A program made the position numbers and the translations under genes. This document shows, piece by piece, positions 21,333-31,904 of a stretch of DNA of 64,000 nucleotides. Within the stretch, counting starts at the first letter, position 1; every line of letters starts with the position of its first letter. The stretch is from contig JAKTNV010000011.1 of assembly GCA_022747635.1 (NCBI GenBank), positions 19,183,481 through 19,247,480 of the forward strand. The letters are read 5' to 3'. The notes below the pieces were generated by a model. It was given only the letters and a program-made list of their open reading frames with translations. It did not search any database and had not been told where the DNA came from. The DNA is from Hetaerina americana (lineage: Eukaryota; Arthropoda; Insecta; Odonata; Calopterygidae).

Positions 21333-21900
21333 CATAAAATTGCATTGTACCAGTGTTTCTTGCCTGAAATCGCTTGCACCATGGCATCGAGCCGTTGATT
21401 GAGAATATGATAGCATCTCCTCATGAAATATTGTTCTCTCGAAATATAAATGCTTTTGTCGATCTGAAATTTTCCGCATCTATGCTCGTAATACTTCTTT
21501 TGACACTCATTAAAAGGGTAGGACAATATTTTTAAAAGGCCGTGTTTGTATGGGGGAATGTTTTAGACGAGTAGGGAAGTGAGAGGATTAGTATATAGAT
21601 TTGGTCAACCTGCATACGATGGCAGGCAGAAGTTGCGAAGAATTGATGAAAGGAATATTATAGGGTAAACTGAAGGGTGTCATCTTGATTAATAGATATT
21701 CATATCCACTACGGGCCGTCCAAAATTTAACATTGGCGAAAGAAATTACAAATCACCGGTGAGAATAGGATGGGCGGGAAATCGGTAATGTTTTATTTCC
21801 ATCTTTCATTTGGAAAATATTGGTTAAGCAGCTATTTTGAATAAAAGATGCGTCTGAATATGACTACACAGGATCTGTCAAAAATATATCTTTATATACA
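21333..21900. other. Unassigned stretch
   Basis: No recognisable gene; overlapping minus-strand open frames (21237-21526) show no family features. Confidence 0.35.
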
Positions 21901-21901
21901 A

Positions 21902-21912
21902 ATAAATAAATA

Positions 21913-21981
<69 letters not shown>

Positions 21982-21998
21982 TTACATACATATACATG

Positions 21999-22057
<59 letters not shown>
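21902..22057. repeat. Compound microsatellite (TA)n-(CATA)n-(CA)n-(TA)n
   Basis: AAAT units, about 66 bp of (TA), (CATA)n, about 28 bp of (CA), then (TA) again to 22057. Confidence 0.95.
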
Positions 22058-23105
22058 TCTATCAATACATATGTGGGACAGACCATGTATTTCAAGAATG
22101 TAGAATAAGAAGGATTTTCTTCAACTCTCACTCCTCCGAGACGCTTTTTTTCGGACCGCTATCTGTCTAAGGTCCGAATCGATGATAGGATGAACGTGTC
22201 GTGGGACGAACGAGATCCTTATCACACCTTTAAGTACACTTTTAAGCCCATTCGTAGAGTTCCCTAAAATCTGGGCGTCGAGATATTCGAGGTTGTGTTG
22301 GTCTTCAGCCAATCTTCTACCCTTACGGCTTCAACAAACCGTGGCGAGGAGAGAGAAGGACCTTTTTAATACGATTTTTTAAAGCCTTGGGGTGTCGGAA
22401 GCTGATGAGAGATAGACCGAGGACCACGCCCAACCCCTCGCTCTGAGAGCACTCTCATTATACTTATCCCTTACTCCGCTCGCTCATCCTCAACGGCTAG
22501 AAAAAAAACCTAGGCTCAGTGAGAAGTGGAGCGGTTTTCATATTGCGATGTTTATGCGATTTCGAACCAGGCGAGTTGCCAAGGAGGTCGGTTTCCACGT
22601 CGGCCGATCTCTTTCCACCTCTCGAACCTTCGATGAATTTGCCGAAATTTGCGGCATTTCAGAGCCAGAGGGTCCCACCCATTCGTACATGCATACCCTT
22701 TCGAGTCGTCCCCTCTGCGGGGTTGGTACGAGTCGAAAAGAAGAGTCTCTTTTTGGGTTATTTTGTTTTTTGAGGAATTATGATCGGCACCCCTCGATTT
22801 GCGAAGATAGTGAGAATGACTAAGGCTTTTTAGAAAAGTACATGGCTCCAGGGTTTGCATGTGGCACCGAGGGAATTATTATAGCCTCAATTTATGCTGT
22901 TACTACAGGCTACGCCCGACTTTGCCGTTCCTATTTATGGGTAAAGATAACACTGGATTTAATTCGCGTTATAGGGGTTTTTATACGTGTGTTTAGTTTT
23001 GTCATCACGGTGTCGTCTTTGGGAAAGCGATTTTGTAAATGAATTGGACAAATGAGATTTAATTTGTTTCCATACATAATGAGGACTGAGTTCGAAAAAA
23101 CGATC
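22058..23105. other. Unassigned stretch with overlapping open frames
   Basis: Higher GC than the flanks. Open frames overlap on both strands (22519-22773 and 22548-22823 on +, 22552-22860 on -). None matches a known domain. The + frame at 22548 reads mixed amino acids ('AKEVGFHVGRSLSTSRTFDE') without low complexity, so an unrecognised exon cannot be excluded, but I see no splice or start context that supports one. Confidence 0.3.
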
Positions 23106-23109
23106 TAAT

Positions 23110-23303
23110 TTATTTTTATTTATTTATTTATTCAGCATTAGTCCGAAAACAGCACAGTTTGGCCTTTACATCGGACTATTAACAATGATCACATTTACAA
23201 ACACCCAAGCCCTAGGTGAAGGAAAACTCACCCAGGCGGGAATCGAACCCGCGACCCCTGGAATGGCAGAAGAGGACGTTACCCCGCCACCACCAGGGTC
23301 AGC
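23110..23303 (-). mobile_element. tRNA-derived SINE (S3)
   Basis: Read on the minus strand: a tRNA-like head 'ggtggcggggtaacgtcctc...ggtcgcgggttcgattcccgcctggg' with an A box and a textbook B box (GGTTCGATTCC). A body of about 100 bp follows ('cactgt... gtgctgttttcggactaatgctg'), then a (TAAA)n tail at 23110-23132. Head, body and A-rich simple tail in this order define a SINE transcribed by RNA polymerase III and mobilised by a LINE. Only one copy is in the window. Confidence 0.8.
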
Positions 23304-23841
23304 AATGCTATTTTAAAGTCAATTTTTAAAGAAATAATTAATTCTAGACTCTCGAGTATTGAATTTTTGCAGCATTCGTATGCTTTGAAGGAAGTGCATT
23401 GCCTTAGTTGCCGGCATAAATCATAATATACGTTTGTAAATGATAATAGTTAGAGTAAGAATTTGAATGTTTTTCGCTCCTCTTTGTAGTGAATGACTTG
23501 GTATATTAATTCTGAGTGGAATATGTTCTTTGCCATCTATATTCGAAGATTAGATTTTTTTCGAAAAATCGAGATTTTCCGATCTCAAAAAATTTCCAGA
23601 GAAGTAATTTCACTTTTTGTATTTTTACCCTATTTGTGAAACAAATTTAGAACCCCTTAACTCCGTATTATCTGGTCGTGATATGTACCAAAACAAACAA
23701 ACAAATTAATTTTATAGTTTACATATTACGAGATGAAGATTAAAATATTCTACCAACGCGATAAAATATAAGAGAGAGATAGTCCCGGACAGATTTATAC
23801 ACGAAAAAAATCTAATCCAAGGGTCCTTAATTTTAATTACA

Positions 23842-23883
23842 GTATTTAAGTTAATTTAAGGGGCCTTAAATTAACTTAAATAC
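23842..23883. repeat. Perfect 20-bp palindrome
   Basis: Arms 'gtatttaagttaatttaagg' and 'ccttaaattaacttaaatac' separated by two bases. AT-rich, with no coding context. Confidence 0.85.
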
Positions 23884-24071
23884 GGCAATTTGATTAATTG
23901 ACCAAACGCAACAATTATTCCTTGATAAATACAGGCATTAAGAAGTATTAATTAAAAATTGGCAATTCTCTCTTTTTATTGAGAAGCATGTACATGATAG
24001 GTATTGTATGATAACTAACGCGTATTTAAATGTATGTATAGATTAACATTTCTGAATGCATATATGGTTGG

Positions 24072-24135
24072 TGCCCTAATACTCCCCGCCACACGCTCTT
24101 GAGGCGGCATCCTGGGTATTTTGTAGTTGTAGTTT
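24072..24135 (+). repeat. LINE B 3'-terminal hairpin stub
   Basis: 'aatactccccgccacacgctcttgaggcggcatcctgggtattttgtagttgtag': sense terminus with a clear CCGCC/GGCGG stem. Confidence 0.75.
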
Positions 24136-24740
24136 TGTACGCACTCACATTTATAGTAAATACACACGTGCCGTATATAAATACACTTCTGCAATTCAAT
24201 GTTCACCCTCCCATGCAGTCAAGTGATCAATGGGGTGAACACGTTATCACGCGGGATACAGTAGTCATCTCTTCGCATCGGAATGGCCATTGGTCGACAT
24301 TTCCGCGATACCCTGCTTCCATTAGAAGGAAAATAAAATCGCCATTACCACTTCGATTTCCATTAACTTTCGAACTTATTTTTCTGGGAGATCATTATGG
24401 AGAGAAAGTAAGGGAGGGAAAAGGAGAAACTTGTGAGAGGTTTGAAGAATAGCGGGTTGGATGTTCGGTGGACTTGGGAATGTTGAGGGAAGACACGAAG
24501 GGGTTAGGGTTGGTTTGTGGGTGTGTGGTAGATGGTTTGGCGAGATAAAATGACTTAAGAGTCGGTGGGATACATGGCTAGGGGGGGAGGGGGATGTTTG
24601 CGATGAGAAGACCTTGGACCTTGACGGGGAAGGTACGGGCAATGAGGAGACGGTTCTTTTTTATACATTAGAGTGCATTTATTTCTTTGTCAATGTTTTG
24701 GTCAACATTTTTCAATTACTCCTTTAATTTCCAATGCCAA
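24136..24740. other. Unassigned stretch, G-rich on + strand at 24400-24640
   Basis: No gene recognised; the minus-strand frame at 24376-24642 is a proline/serine artefact of the skew. Confidence 0.35.
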
Positions 24741-24744
24741 TTTT

Positions 24745-25233
24745 TGTTTACTTTCGTATTGTTTCTATAAGAGTTTTTTTGTGGGAAACATTTGCTGGTT
24801 TTTTATCTTCTTTACTTTTGTGTCTCAAGTTTCTTTTGAAGTTTTTTGGTAAGCTGTTGTTTTCTTGTTTACTTTCGTTTCATAGTTTTTATTACTTTTG
24901 TGTTGTTTATTTGACAGAACTTGGGTAAATATTTGTTGATTTCTAGTTTACTTTCGCATTTCAGTCTCAAATCCTATCGCCATCTTGTTTACCTTGATTG
25001 CTATGTAGAAGTTGGTATTGTTGCCGTGAATACTGCTGGGAGAAACTGTAAACAAATCAGCGTAGCTTTTATTGGGTTGGGAAACGGACATAATTCCATC
25101 AAGGAGGCGAAGAAAACAATTTTGCTGAGAGAATTAACGGATTGTAAACAAATATATTTCGAATTAATTATCGAAATTAAATGGCGGAATAATGCGTCGG
25201 CGACAACAATGGATAGGCGATCGATTTGTTTAT
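24745..25233. promoter_or_regulatory. Cluster of forkhead-like motifs (possible enhancer)
   Basis: Eight matches to the forkhead core RTAAAYA/TRTTTAY within 490 bp: TGTTTAC at 24745, 24866 and 24986; GTAAACA at 25048 and 25144; TGTTTAT at 24904 and 25227; GTAAATA at 24925. Recurring 'gtttactttcg' words at 24747, 24868 and 24950 show a weak internal repeat. A rough base-composition estimate expects about one match in this length. Motif identity is established knowledge of FOX factors; enhancer function is inference, and descent from a decayed tandem repeat is the main alternative. Confidence 0.3.
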
Positions 25234-25379
25234 TTTGTGTACGTAAACGGAAAATGCACCGATTTTTAAACAGCCAGCGGCACCATGGTGTATTGTCATA
25301 TCCCATAGTTTGCCCCGCAAAGCGATTCCCACCGGGGATGCGAAGATCGTGGACAAAAATCCCGGGAAGCACTTATTAG
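24921..25379 (+). other. 152-codon open frame, unrecognised
   Basis: The longest frame in this part of the window. Composition is mixed, not low complexity, but no domain, signal peptide or membrane segment stands out. A shorter frame (25001-25372) overlaps it on the other strand. It sits on the forkhead-motif cluster. I see no evidence that it is translated. Confidence 0.15.
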
Positions 25380-25784
25380 CACTTATTAGGTAAAGTATAT
25401 TTTTACTCCTTTATATGGTGAAATTTCTTCACATATTATAATCTGAAAAAAGTCGGCTAATCTCAACTGTCAACTAAACGGTCATTTTTGTTCTTGGAAG
25501 CTGAAAAGTAGGATAAGGAAAGGGAAGGGTGGTTTTGGATTGAGAAAGTGGAGTTGCGAGGTCTGAGGATAAGAGTACATTATTCGATTGCGGGTATTTA
25601 TTTACGTTTGTTTTTTTTCCTCTCTTTCAGATAGGAAGAGAGACGTCTAGCGCTAGGCTTTTAAGTGACAAAAGAGGTCACAGAGGGTGTCAATGTTCCT
25701 TCCGTTTACCACGATCTTAATGGAATCGTAATTCGTTCGAACATTCCCGATTGGGGTTTTGCAAGGGCAAAGGGAAAATCTGCG

Positions 25785-25850
25785 GATACAGGAGTCTGAA
25801 CCCGGGCTGACGACGCGGGTGGTCTTACCAACGGACAAGAAAAAAAGAAA
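25785..25850 (-). repeat. tRNA-like SINE head or decayed tRNA
   Basis: The minus strand reads 'gtccgttggtaagaccacc...cagcccgggttcagactcc': an A-box-like 'TTGGTAAGACC' and a B-box-like 'GGTTCAGACTCC'. Acceptor and T-stem pairing are not convincing, so this is more likely a SINE remnant than a working tRNA gene. Confidence 0.4.
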
Positions 25851-27625
25851 GAAAAAAAATTACCTCTTGCGCCCTCTCTATCTATAAATATCATCCCTCA
25901 CACGCCCTTCTTTTGTTACGACATCACGATTTACGGTGTGCACAGATTGGAAACTAAATATTTCGTTCCCGCCCAACTACTGGATGATTATACGCAAGGA
26001 TGCCACAATGGCGACAGATAATTCATTTCGGGACGCGTTAGACGTTTTGATGCGACAATTTCAATGTTGGGGAATATTTCCCAAGACTTGCGATATTTTC
26101 CTATTCTAATATTATACCAAGAGATGAATCCCCTCTTATTTTTCGCAAGAAAAAAAATAGGTCTGAGAGTAAAAAAGAGATATTATGCCTGAAGATTTGG
26201 ATGTGATCAATATCTATGGATTTATCGATATGCATGGAAAAAACAGGGTTTGATTTCGTTTTAAGTGAAAGTAAATAGTTGATAGGTATCCTCTAAAATC
26301 TGCATGTACGTGCATTTACACATTATGCTACGGGAATGTTTGCAGCAATATTAGTTTCGACATACAGTTGAATACTTGTTAGTTTGTAACTACTATCGTG
26401 CATAAACATGCCTACATACATCATACAAAAATTGTTACGTTCAACTCAACTTAATAATATTGTTCTGTTGTTGGGTGAGCACTCTCATAAACAGGAGAGA
26501 ATTTGACATTTGTTTGTGAAATTGTTTAGTTCAGCATATCAATTAAAGCAGCACCTTGCAGGGTTATTGAAAAAATGGAATATATATGTGTCATTACGCT
26601 GTATTTATGTAGCATTTGGACTGCGCGGCAAGAATTTATGAACCATAAATGCCATATGATTACATTTGCATTTTGTATTAATTTATTTATACCGTTCATC
26701 TCCTATTCGCTGTAAAACGTTTACATGATTAAGCCGGCGAAGAGCACTTCTTTCAGGACCGTCTTATTCTCACTGCATCTAATTCACATGCGTAATCATA
26801 AAAAACTTTCCAGTACCAGAGCATTCCTTTGAGAAAATATCTTATGTGATACGCGCCATATCGTTTATTTAGAATGCCATGGAATTTGTCGCTATTGTTG
26901 TCTTGTACACCGGAATCATTGGTTATTTTATATTACTTATAAATATCAAGAATGAACTTCATTATTTTGCATGAAATACTATGCTCATGACCTAAGAGAT
27001 TGTACATGGATGATTATCGAGGTAGTGTTTTTTATCTGCTTCGTTTTGTGTTTGTAATATATTGTTCCTGAAGCCCGCCATCTTGTCAAACTGAGATTCC
27101 GTTAAAATTGCTATTGTTGCTGTGATTACGGAACTCAACAGTTCATGTTGAATTCGCTCTATCGGGGGTGCACCTCTGGGGAGAAATGTTGGTAAAAACA
27201 GACCTATAGCATGTGACTTCGCGATTTCGCCACCTCACACGCTTCTATCCCCCGGGGCGACAAAAGCGGATCGGATTGAGCAAACGAGTGTGTGCCGGAG
27301 ACACGGTTTCTCGTCCCTGATCGTGGTCACATTTCACGGTCGTGGGTTCAAGGCCCGGTTCTCCTGCAGGAAGCTTTTAAACCCTTCCACGAGAGCCGTC
27401 CTCAAATCGTGACACCTTCGGCTGCCTTATTCCACTCGCGTGCCGCAACGCTACTTTCGAATTTTGCAACCGTGAACCTGTTGAAGAAAAATCTTACAGG
27501 TGCTATTTGGAAGTGTTCACCTTATTGGAGACAAAAATACGGCTGAGAACTTGCGAAAATGATCTACAAATAGAATAAGGTAGATGATTACCGATCGCTT
27601 TCAGATTCTACAACAATTAATTTAT
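25851..27625. other. Unassigned AT-rich stretch
   Basis: No gene recognised. Around 27325-27360, 'gtcacatttcacggtcgtgggttcaaggcccg' resembles a tRNA-type B box and could be a SINE remnant. Confidence 0.35.
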
Positions 27626-27629
27626 ACCT

Positions 27630-27705
27630 ACATCTGCAGTAAACAATACCCCGAAAACCTCAAGAAAGATGTGTGGTGGGAGGTGTAAGAACACAACCAG
27701 TCATA
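27630..27705 (-). repeat. LINE B 3'-terminal hairpin stub
   Basis: 'acatctgcagtaaacaataccccgaaaacctcaagaaagatgtgtggtgggaggtgtaag': diverged antisense terminus. Confidence 0.55.
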
Positions 27706-27845
27706 CAAGCAGAATTATTAGTTTATGCATAAACTTGGATATAGTTTAGCTCTCCGAGTGCATGCGTGCCTACATACATAGTATAATAATTTCCGCACTT
27801 TACGGATTCATCAAATTCTAGTATTTGAGTTAATTTACGATGGCG

Positions 27846-28430
27846 ATTCGAAAAGTAAGGTCCCCTATATTTTGCATGAAAAATCAAATTTATACTCAAC
27901 GTTGCCTACATAGTTGGAAAGGTTGAGTATTCAGCTATTTTTCTGCATAGTCGCCTTGACGATCAATCAATTTTTGCATCCTTGTAAGCATCTTTTTAAT
28001 ACCGGCGTCTTACCTTTCTCGCGGCGCGTCGCGAAGCCAACTGACGGCTGCTTCTCCGATATAAATTCATCGCCATTTAGTGGAAGTGTACGGTGAGACG
28101 TGTATGGACATCAAAAACGTACGGAAGTGGTGCAGGGAGATTTTTGATGGCAGGGAAAACGTCCACGATGAGCAGCGGGTGGGGTGGCTAAGTTTGTAGG
28201 AATCAACGGTGCCTCCAATTGATGAGATGGTGCGCAATAACCGGAGAATTACCCTTCATGAGATAAAGGAAAGCCTTAATGAAGAGAACAGGCAACTTCT
28301 CCGAGCAGAATATTGTGTCGGAGGTCCTCGGTTACAACAAGGTGTCTCACCAAAGAGTGTGTTTGCATCATGACAATGCACGTCCACTTCGCGAAAAAAT
28401 AACTCATTCTTTTAGCCCTGCATACTATCT
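27846..28430. mobile_element. Rearranged mariner remnant (inverted segments)
   Basis: A minus-strand piece near 27935-28000 encodes the transposase end ('KMLTRMQKLIDRQGDYAEK', then stop). Immediately after it, a plus-strand piece from about 28065 encodes the N-terminal HTH region ('IHRHLVEVYGETCMDIKNVR', 'RKWCREIFDGRENVHDEQRV') and later 'VCLHHDNAR', the HxDN block with the second catalytic Asp. N- and C-terminal parts in opposite orientation show an internal inversion. Multiple stops follow, so no product is possible. Related to, but distinct from, the 753-bp M1 family. Confidence 0.7.
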
Positions 28431-28803
28431 GCCTTCTTTAAATTCGAACAAAACGCACATTTTTTTGCTCCATTTTCCTTTCTTTTCCTACATTTTCCAC
28501 TCTATTACCATCTCCATCATCCCATTGCCTCTCTCAATATCTCCTCCTCCGAATTTCTCTCTTACTCTTTTCCCGTGCCTATTACTTCATTTTTTATTTT
28601 CCTTTCCGGCCATTTTACTCCACACCCTCATCTAAAGTGCCTTCAATCTACTCTTATCATTCTCCCTCGACGCTTAAGTTTCTAAACCATACAAAACTAC
28701 GCTCCATATTAAATTTTTTGCTGATTTTTTTCCTAACATCTTAACGTAAGTTGACTCTATTCAACTCAAGTCTCTTTGTAAATCTTCTTTAATCAAACCC
28801 AAC
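28431..28803 (-). repeat. LINE A fragment, left of the Penelope insertion
   Basis: Antisense LINE A 3' half: 'tttccactctattaccatctccatcatcccattgcc', 'acaccctcatctaaagtgccttcaatctactc' and 'accatacaaaactacgctccatatt'. Colinear with the fragment at 29812, so the two are one copy split by an insertion. Confidence 0.7.
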
Positions 28804-28816
28804 TGCTCTTTTAATA
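28804..28816. repeat. Target-site duplication, left copy
   Basis: TGCTCTTTTAATA, repeated exactly at 29799-29811 at the other end of the Penelope-like insert. Confidence 0.8.
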
Positions 28817-29798
28817 AAATTACAATGTTTGCAGTAAACAATGGTTATTCAGAAGATCTAATTAATAAACTTTACCGAAATAAACTTACAAAAATAGCCT
28901 TAAACCACATTTACAACCCCGAAAATTTAAAAGATCCCACTGCCAAATGGCGGAGAATACTATATCTTGGGACTATTTCTCAAAAAGTAATTAAAAGTTT
29001 TCCTAAAGAAAAAATTAAATGTGCCTTTTACAGTGGTTCTTGCCTTGAGAACCTGATATCTCACACTAAAGACCAAGTTCCCAAAAACGAGAGGAGTGGA
29101 GTGTATGAGTTAAAGTGCTCAGAATGCAGCTCAAAGTATATTGGGCAAACAGGACGGAAATTTAAAGAAAGAATAAAAGAACACCAAAAATGTGTAAAAA
29201 AATAAGAACATAACATCCCTCTTTGCAAAGTTCCTCATCGAAAGTGACCACAACCGTGACTTTGTGACAAAAATATTCATTTTGAAGATAAAGGTCAAAG
29301 GCTCGATGCTTTGGAGCAGTTAGAAATTTTGAAATGTGTCCGTTGGAAAGACGAACTTGCCAACGAAATTTTGTATCCCTCCCACTCCCCACTCCTAGAC
29401 CTACCACTCTTCTAAATCAAAAATGTAATTCTCTTTTCTTCCCAGCTACATTGTAACCTTTTTACCCCTCCAACCTCCCTCTCTGACCAACCCCCCTCCT
29501 TTGATCAGAGGGTATATTGTTACACTCCTATACAATACGAAAAAATAATTAAATAAATAAAAAGAGGGCAATACAACGACGCTGGTGGTGCTCCAGGAAG
29601 ATATAGGAACTAAATATTGTGTCACAGAGCATAAGCCCAACTAGGCGACCTCTGAAAAATAAAGCCGCTGGAAAAAACGGCAAAGCATGTCGTCGTCGAG
29701 GACCACCTGATGATGACGTTCAACGTTGGAACCTGGGTCGTGTTTTTAAAATAAAGTGTTTGGAATTACAAAGTAAATTATTTCATTTCATTTCAATA
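28817..29798 (+). mobile_element. Penelope-like element, 5'-truncated insertion
   Basis: 982 bp between two perfect 13-bp direct repeats, splitting a LINE A copy. It holds the C-terminal GIY-YIG endonuclease region and a 3' tail with a hammerhead-like string (CTGATGA at 29707-29713, a stem ACGT-TCA-ACGT, then GAAC in place of GAAAC). GIY-YIG joined to reverse transcriptase and hammerhead motifs in the terminal repeats are established features of Penelope-like elements. The reverse transcriptase has been lost by 5' truncation. Confidence 0.85.
28825..29415 (+). pseudogene. Penelope-like GIY-YIG endonuclease fragment
   Basis: An open frame at 28825-29205 contains the linker after the reverse transcriptase ('KWRRILYLGTISQKVIKSF') and the GIY-YIG core: 'GVYELKC' (Penelope elements carry variants of GIY here), 'KYIGQTGRKFKERIKEH' (the YIG..GR...R..EH block with the catalytic Arg), preceded by a Cys pair (C..C) typical of the Penelope subtype. 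A frameshift near 29200 breaks it; in another frame it resumes as 'FAKFLIESDHNRDF' and 'KGQRLDALEQLEILK', where the Glu of LE..EI is a conserved metal-binding position, and ends at about 29415. The enzyme would nick target DNA to prime reverse transcription. Frameshifted and lacking its reverse transcriptase, so inactive. Confidence 0.85.
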
Positions 29799-29811
29799 TG
29801 CTCTTTTAATA
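29799..29811. repeat. Target-site duplication, right copy
   Basis: TGCTCTTTTAATA, identical to 28804-28816. Confidence 0.8.
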
Positions 29812-30060
29812 TCCCAAAATACTCTGTCGAACCTCCTAAATAGCACTTCCTGAAAAGGTGAACTTTTCTACCCATTCTTTTTTATGCTTTTGCCCTCCAG
29901 ATTCAATATTAATATTAGTCTTCCTTTTTCAACTTCCTTTCCACCCACATTTTAACTTCCTAAAATACTAAGATTATCCTATTTCCCAAGCGACCAGGTT
30001 TCCGAGCTATACAGAACTATTTTCCGTTCCTAATATTTCAAACACTGTATTTACGGCATC
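29812..30060 (-). repeat. LINE A fragment, right of the Penelope insertion
   Basis: 'cttttctacccattcttttttatgcttttgccctcc' and 'accaggtttccgagctatacagaactatttt' continue the antisense LINE A sequence interrupted at 28804. Confidence 0.6.
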
Positions 30061-30874
30061 CCTTTGGCCTCTTCAAATTTAAAAGGGTCTGCATTTGAAC
30101 TTCTATTCACCCTTTTGAGAAAATGGCCATTAATTACCCATTACTCACTCTTTCCCGTTTTGCAGTCAGTTCCCTGCCACATTTTTCTCGAGGCTCACAC
30201 CAAATATAAAACATATATTAAAGCTTTAAATGTGTGGGCACTCTTTATGAATACAATGTGTTAGATGGCTACATCGTATGGAGCACGGGTTTCTTATGGC
30301 TACCGCCAGAGTGAAGAGCGTTTTCAATACTTAAAATGGCGTCGTTCAGGGCACGAGAACAGTAAGATATCATCCGCTTTCTCCTCTTGCATGGTTTATC
30401 ACTCATCGAAATTCGTCGTCAATTTTGTGTGACATGCGTTGGTTGCGTTATTACGTGTATAAAATGTGCGTTCTTGGGTGTTCGGCAGTAGAAGGAAGGC
30501 CAAAGAAAGTCTCGTGGCAACGAATGCAAGAAGCCTGGTGGCCACAGACCAACCGGTTTTTCCAGTGGGCCAAAAGTAATTCTTTCAAAAACGTACTTGC
30601 CAGTCATGGAATCGCTTCATCGAGATTTTAAAGTTATAGGCGTGTATAAGAAAATTACAAGTAGTTTTTCTAGAAAAATTAAGCTACTTTGGAACTTGAA
30701 CGCGCATGGTAAGTTCCAAATTAGTTCGATACAACGCATATACATGACTTTTTTCCTCGTGCGATCACAGATCAAAATGGATATTATAGTAGGTGCAAAT
30801 GGGATAATCAGTATTTATAGTGAATATATATTTTTGTGTACATCCTGCACAGTTTTAATAGACCCATTGTCATG
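30061..30874. other. Unassigned stretch
   Basis: No gene recognised; short open frames on both strands near 30420-30630 overlap one another and show no family features. Confidence 0.35.
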
Positions 30875-30918
30875 CGATTGTTCCCACATGATTTGAATAT
30901 ATCATGTGGGAACAATCG
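30875..30918. repeat. Perfect 18-bp hairpin
   Basis: Arms 'cgattgttcccacatgat' and 'atcatgtgggaacaatcg' with an 8-base loop (ttgaatat). Mixed composition, so unlike a chance AT palindrome. Confidence 0.9.
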
Positions 30919-31057
30919 TGTTAATGAATAATTATTGATGAATATTTTTCCTCATACTTTAGTAGCTTCTTTCATATTGAAAAACTTTGATTTTTTTCTG
31001 AGTTCATGATCGAACTGTGAACAGATGTAATGATTGTGAATGTATGGCTGATGATAT

Positions 31058-31118
31058 AACACCCCCTTTCACACGTCCTAGAGGCGACTTGCGAGGTATT
31101 ATGTAGATGTACGTGACA
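31058..31118 (+). repeat. LINE B 3'-terminal hairpin stub
   Basis: 'aacaccccctttcacacgtcctagaggcgacttgcgaggtattatgtagatgtacg': sense terminus with an intact ATTATGTAGATGTA end. Confidence 0.75.
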
Positions 31119-31558
31119 ATTGTATCGAAAGAAATTTTTTTTATCAAAAAGGCGGGATGAGATCTCCAAAAAAACCGCTGTACCGTCATATATACTCGGT
31201 TATGTCTCCCTATAGGATCCTTTAGTCCTTCTTGGAAAAAATATTTTGAGTAGTGTTCCCAGTACCTTCCTCAACAGGTTTTTTTTGCGTGACACCATCG
31301 CTTTTAACGACCTCCTCACGCTTGAGATCACCCTCAGGTAATTGCAGCCAGAGTTTAAATCACTGCAAGGATTGGGTTTCTTCAGGCTCTTATAGAGCCT
31401 TCAATCCAACTGGCATGGGGTGAAATCCACCCTTCCCCCCCCAATATGGAAAAAATTCCATCGTTCCCATGTCAGATCAATTCTAGGGACCAGTGGAAGT
31501 CCCTCCATCGTATCGGAGTCGTAATTATATTAGAAAATAAGATAGTACATGGCTTGTA
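31119..31558. other. Unassigned stretch
   Basis: Nothing recognised. Confidence 0.3.
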
Positions 31559-31559
31559 G

Positions 31560-31863
31560 TAGTAGTTTTTATAGGAGGCGACCGACAGCTAAGGCCATTT
31601 GCTCGATAAGGGATAGATGGGAAAGGAAGGGTGGAGAGAAATCTGACAGTAGTCGGTAGTAGTCCACTCTTAATGAAAGGCGCCAGGGGTCCGCAGTTTA
31701 ACGTCCCATCCGACGGAGGTCGTACTCAATCAAAGTGCTCTCCACAAAGCACCTCAAGTAGGGATCGGGATACCACTGAAAAATATGTGTTGTCTCCAGG
31801 ATTTGGACCTGGGCCCTCTCGGCGGAAGGCCTGTACGTTAGCCACCGCACCATCCGTATAAAA
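31560..31863 (-). mobile_element. SINE family S2, copy 1
   Basis: Read on the minus strand: a tRNA-like head ('gatggtgcggtggctaacg...ccaggtccaaatcctggagac', with degenerate A and B boxes), 'tttttcagtggtatcccgatccctacttgaggtg', the conserved block 'cgtcggatgggacgttaaac' with 'cctggcgcctttcattaagag', and a tail with 'gcaaatggccttagctgtcgg'. The same order occurs at 32727-33018 on the plus strand. The GATGGGACGTTAA block recurs in many arthropod SINEs as I recall; no search was possible. Confidence 0.75.
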
Positions 31864-31904
31864 AAATATCGGGAAAAGGTTTGGAAAAATAGATTTATTT
31901 CTGA

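Noticed and set aside
22519..22860. Overlapping open frames as a possible exon
   Set aside because: Frames on both strands are equally open, no domain is recognised and splice context is unsupported.
25785..25850. A functional tRNA gene
   Set aside because: A- and B-box-like words are present, but acceptor and T-stem pairing fail, so I list it only as a tRNA-like remnant.
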